From the NCBI GenBank assembly GCA_002773655.1, contig PFAR01000013.1:33781-40622 (forward strand): 6,842 bases of DNA. Direction: 5' to 3'. The notes under the pieces are model-generated. The model was not told where the DNA came from. It saw nothing but the letters and a program-made list of their open reading frames with translations, and ran no database searches. The stretch is from Candidatus Falkowbacteria bacterium CG10_big_fil_rev_8_21_14_0_10_43_10. GTDB taxonomy: Bacteria > Patescibacteriota > Patescibacteriia > Patescibacteriales > XYC2-FULL-47-12. The position numbers and the translations under genes were made by a program. Of the stretch, positions 5,182 through 6,842 are shown one piece after another. Every line of letters starts with the position of its first letter. Position 1 is the stretch's first letter.

Positions 5182-6489
5182 ATGATGGGTAAACTAGGCC
5201 ATTGGTTAACGCCATGGGAAAAAGAAAAGGTATGTGAAGCACTTTTGCGGTATAACCTTTTAAAGTGGGACAATGCTAGACGGTTACCGCTCAAAAGCGG
5301 AGGAGAAACGGATATTTACATTAACCTTCGCAATGCGCGAAGTACACCTGAGGCATTGATGTTTCTCACACAGACATTTACCAATCCGATTATGCGTTTA
5401 TTACCGGATCGATTTGTTGAGGTTCCGGACTCGGTAAGTTGTTTTGCTGGTCCGTTGGCTATAATGACGGATGTTCCTTATATTACTATCCGTGAGGAAG
5501 AAAAAACCGGCCGGGCCACCAAGGCAAAAACAATTGGCGATTATCATTACGGGGAGAGAGTCACCATCATCGACGACGTTATCACCGACGGTGCTTCCAA
5601 GGTTGTTCCTTTTCGCGAATGCGTAGCGATGGGGCTCAATGTCCTGCCGCTGATAGTCCTGGTCGACCGGCAACAGGGATGGCAAAAGAAGTTTCAAGAA
5701 GAAAACATCCCGCTTGATGTCTGGCCTGGTATGACATTGCACGATGTCCGCCGATATCTTATCGAAAATAAACTAATGCGGCGGTGCGATCCGGCTGTGG
5801 AAGAAAAGAATCCTCTCATCGTCGCGCTGGACGGGAAAGACTGGGACGACATACTTCCCCTACTCGACGTTTTGCGCACCACCGGCTGCATCCTTAAAGT
5901 AAATGACCTGCTACTTGCCGAAGGGATAAACAACCTTATCCCCGAATTGCAGGTTTACGGCCGGGTGATGGCGGATTTGAAAGGGCATGATATCAAAAAT
6001 ACTCTGGAAAATATCGCCAAGCGGATTCGTCCGCACGAACCTTGGGTAGTCACAGTACACGGTAGCGGCGGCAAGGAAATGGTTCAGGCCACGGTCAAAG
6101 CGCTGGAAGGAACGCGGACAAAGGTATTGGTCGTTACCGTACTTACTTCTATCAATCAGGCGACCTGCGAGGAAATTTATACTCGTTTGCCGATTGATGA
6201 GGTGCGCGTGCTCGCTCGTATCGCTCATGAGGCTGGCGCTCAAGGAATCGTCTGCTCTCCGGAGGAAGTCGGCGAACTTCGGCAAAAATATCCAGACATG
6301 ATGCTTGTTACCCCGGGCGTACGCTCACCAGGTAAAGAAGCCGGCGACCAGAAGCGGATTGGAACTCCGGCAGCAGCTTTTGAAGCGGGCGCAAACCACT
6401 TGGTAATTGGTCGGCAGATACTGGGAGCATTCGATCCGGTGGCCGAAGTATTTCGTGTTCTTCGCGAAGAGTTAAAAATCGCAATCTAA
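5182..6489 (+). CDS. Fused orotate phosphoribosyltransferase - OMP decarboxylase (UMP synthase)
   Basis: The protein has 435 residues and carries out orotate + PRPP to OMP, then OMP to UMP. The N-terminal PyrE domain (about 10-205) has LKSGGETDIYINLR (37-50) and the PRPP-binding motif VTIIDDVITDGASK (127-140). The C-terminal PyrF domain (about 210-435) is the classical type I decarboxylase: IVALDGKDWDD (213-223), LKV (238-240), the catalytic D-x-K-x2-D array in ADLKGHDIKNT (264-274; D265, K267, D270), VTVHGSGGKEM (290-300), VTVLTS (318-323), and TPGVRSPGKEAGDQKR (377-392) with LVIGRQI (407-413; R411 at the phosphate site). The order PyrE then PyrF matches eukaryotic UMPS. In the PyrE mobile loop, IREEEKTGR (103-111) lines up with the family RKExKxHG: the first Lys and the His appear replaced by E105 and G110 while K108 is kept. 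It is cytoplasmic. The gene has its own leader and terminator, diverges from purH and is probably monocistronic. No other pyrimidine gene is in the window. Confidence 0.95.
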   Translation: MMGKLGHWLTPWEKEKVCEALLRYNLLKWDNARRLPLKSGGETDIYINLRNARSTPEALMFLTQTFTNPIMRLLPDRFVEVPDSVSCFAGPLAIMTDVPYITIREEEKTGRATKAKTIGDYHYGERVTIIDDVITDGASKVVPFRECVAMGLNVLPLIVLVDRQQGWQKKFQEENIPLDVWPGMTLHDVRRYLIENKLMRRCDPAVEEKNPLIVALDGKDWDDILPLLDVLRTTGCILKVNDLLLAEGINNLIPELQVYGRVMADLKGHDIKNTLENIAKRIRPHEPWVVTVHGSGGKEMVQATVKALEGTRTKVLVVTVLTSINQATCEEIYTRLPIDEVRVLARIAHEAGAQGIVCSPEEVGELRQKYPDMMLVTPGVRSPGKEAGDQKRIGTPAAAFEAGANHLVIGRQILGAFDPVAEVFRVLREELKIAI

Positions 6490-6529
6490 GCGATAATTTA
6501 TAAAAATTGTTTTATAATCAATTAATGCG

Positions 6530-6562
6530 GGGCGGCCTAATTTATTAGGAAGCCCATTTTTT
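6530..6562 (+). terminator. Intrinsic terminator of pyrE-pyrF
   Basis: GGGC + CCTAA (6530-6533, 6536-6540) pair with TTAGG + GCCC (6545-6549, 6552-6555), interrupted by a GG/AA internal mismatch and closed by a TTTA loop. Six Ts follow at 6557-6562. It lies about 40 bp after the stop codon. An AT-only hairpin (TTATAAAA/TTTTATAA, 6498-6517) precedes it and is probably incidental. Confidence 0.8.
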
Positions 6563-6566
6563 ATAT

Positions 6567-6594
6567 TTGACATCTTTTTATTTTAGACTATAAT
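6567..6594 (+). promoter_or_regulatory. Near-consensus sigma70-type promoter for the Rrf2-family gene
   Basis: TTGACA (6567-6572) and TATAAT (6589-6594) are both perfect hexamers, separated by 16 bp (17 is optimal). It is the best promoter match in the window. Transcription would start near 6601, giving an unusually long leader of about 180 nt that holds the repeats at 6650-6777. Confidence 0.75.
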
Positions 6595-6635
6595 GTAATT
6601 ACTAATAGTTATACTCCCACTAATTACGAATTAGT
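6595..6635 (+). promoter_or_regulatory. Clustered dyads just downstream of the -10 (possible operator)
   Basis: GTAATTAC (6595-6602) is a perfect palindrome abutting the -10. ACTAATAGT (6601-6609) is an odd palindrome. ACTAATT-ACG-AATTAGT (6619-6635) is a 7-bp inverted repeat with a 3-bp spacer. Rrf2-family proteins often repress their own promoter, so an autoregulatory operator is possible. However, these AT-rich words also resemble the repetitive flanks of the element at 6650-6702 (TTACGAAT at 6624-6631 is inverted as ATTCGTAA at 6719-6726), so a repeat origin is equally plausible. Confidence 0.35.
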
Positions 6636-6649
6636 TACAAATATACAAA

Positions 6650-6702
6650 TTATATCCCTCGGCTTAGTTTATCCCGAGCATAGCCGAGGGACTCGGGATG
6701 AC
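6650..6702. repeat. Half-copy of the GTCATCCCGA...GAGGGATATAA repeat family
   Basis: It begins TTATATCCCTCG and ends CTCGGGATGAC, matching the right half of the element at 1474-1510 in the same orientation; the following CAAT and AGAAA are similar too. The interior differs and holds two inverted pairs: TCCCTCGGCT/AGCCGAGGGA (6655-6664 with 6682-6691) and ATCCCGAG/CTCGGGAT (6671-6678 with 6692-6699). These pairs interleave and cannot easily form together. It lies in the leader of the Rrf2-family gene. Confidence 0.7.
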
Positions 6703-6725
6703 AATAGAAAATTAGTATATTCGTA

Positions 6726-6777
6726 AGTGATTAGTGATTAGTGATTAGTGATTAGTGATTAGTGATTAGTGATTAGT
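6726..6777. repeat. Tandem heptamer repeat, seven copies of AGTGATT
   Basis: AGTGATT is repeated seven times without error (6726-6774), followed by a partial AGT. The array ends five bases before the ATG of the Rrf2-family gene, where an RBS is expected, and no normal SD sequence is present. The exactness of all seven units suggests recent slippage and a copy number likely to vary between strains. Similar heptamer arrays are common in intergenic DNA of cyanobacteria and of some uncultured small-genome bacteria. Confidence 0.95.
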
Positions 6778-6782
6778 AGACT

Positions 6783-6842
6783 ATGTTTACTGTTTCAACA
6801 AAGTCCGGCTACGGGTTTATCGTGATGCTGGAAATGGCAAAA
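6783..6842 (+). CDS. Rrf2-family transcriptional regulator, N-terminus (partial)
   Basis: Twenty codons are visible before the window ends: MFTVSTKSGYGFIVMLEMAK. This matches the start of Rrf2/IscR/NsrR-family winged-helix regulators, which typically begin M.LSTKGRYAL..L.dLA. The STK-x-GY pattern and the following hydrophobic helix are the recognisable parts. An in-frame TAG at 6777-6779 sets the upstream limit, so ATG 6783 is the start. No SD sequence precedes it. The effector and any Fe-S cysteines lie beyond the window. In many bacteria such genes lead isc/suf Fe-S assembly operons, which would suit the Fe-S U32 protein, but that is speculation. Confidence 0.75.
   Translation, partial: MFTVSTKSGYGFIVMLEMAK

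Noticed and set aside
6726..6777. CRISPR array or iteron-type replication origin
   Set aside because: The seven-base units are directly abutted with no spacers. There is no cas or initiator gene and no AT-rich unwinding block with DnaA boxes recognised nearby.

Overview
The window looks like part of a chromosome from an uncultured small-genome bacterium, most probably of the Candidate Phyla Radiation (Patescibacteria). This rests on AT-rich intergenic DNA with palindromic repeats of the GTCATCCCGA...CGAGGGATATAA type, an interspersed GTAGAGACGTTG-type hairpin, tandem heptamers, genes with no Shine-Dalgarno (SD) sequence, and the styles of the proteins. No UGA recoding is visible: all long reading frames end in TAA or TAG and contain no in-frame TGA. 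The phylum is an inference, not something the sequence proves.

Layout: 2-70 is the tail of an upstream gene. 177-1424 (+) encodes a U32-family protein (Fe-S, tRNA/rRNA-hydroxylase type). 1506-2987 (+) encodes a NagB-like glucosamine-6-phosphate deaminase fused to a PIG-L/LmbE deacetylase. Between them lies a 76-bp palindromic repeat whose right end contains the start codon of the second gene. A bidirectional terminator (3090-3123) separates this half from the nucleotide half.

The nucleotide half is a divergent pair: purH (3152-4933, -) for the last two steps of IMP synthesis, and a fused pyrE-pyrF gene (5182-6489, +) for the last two steps of UMP synthesis. They share a 248-bp intergenic region with apparently overlapping -10 boxes, a 7-bp dyad and a leader hairpin on each side. 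Both have clear SD sequences and look richer in GC than the left-hand genes.

The right end has a pyrE-pyrF terminator, a near-consensus sigma70-type promoter, dyads, a half-copy of the palindromic repeat and seven AGTGATT heptamers. It then runs into the first 20 codons of an Rrf2-family regulator cut by the window edge.

No defence system, CRISPR array, transposase or RNA gene is visible. The coding content is housekeeping metabolism. The points most worth checking are the repeat-derived start codon, the two-enzyme fusions and the shared purH/pyrE-pyrF control region.
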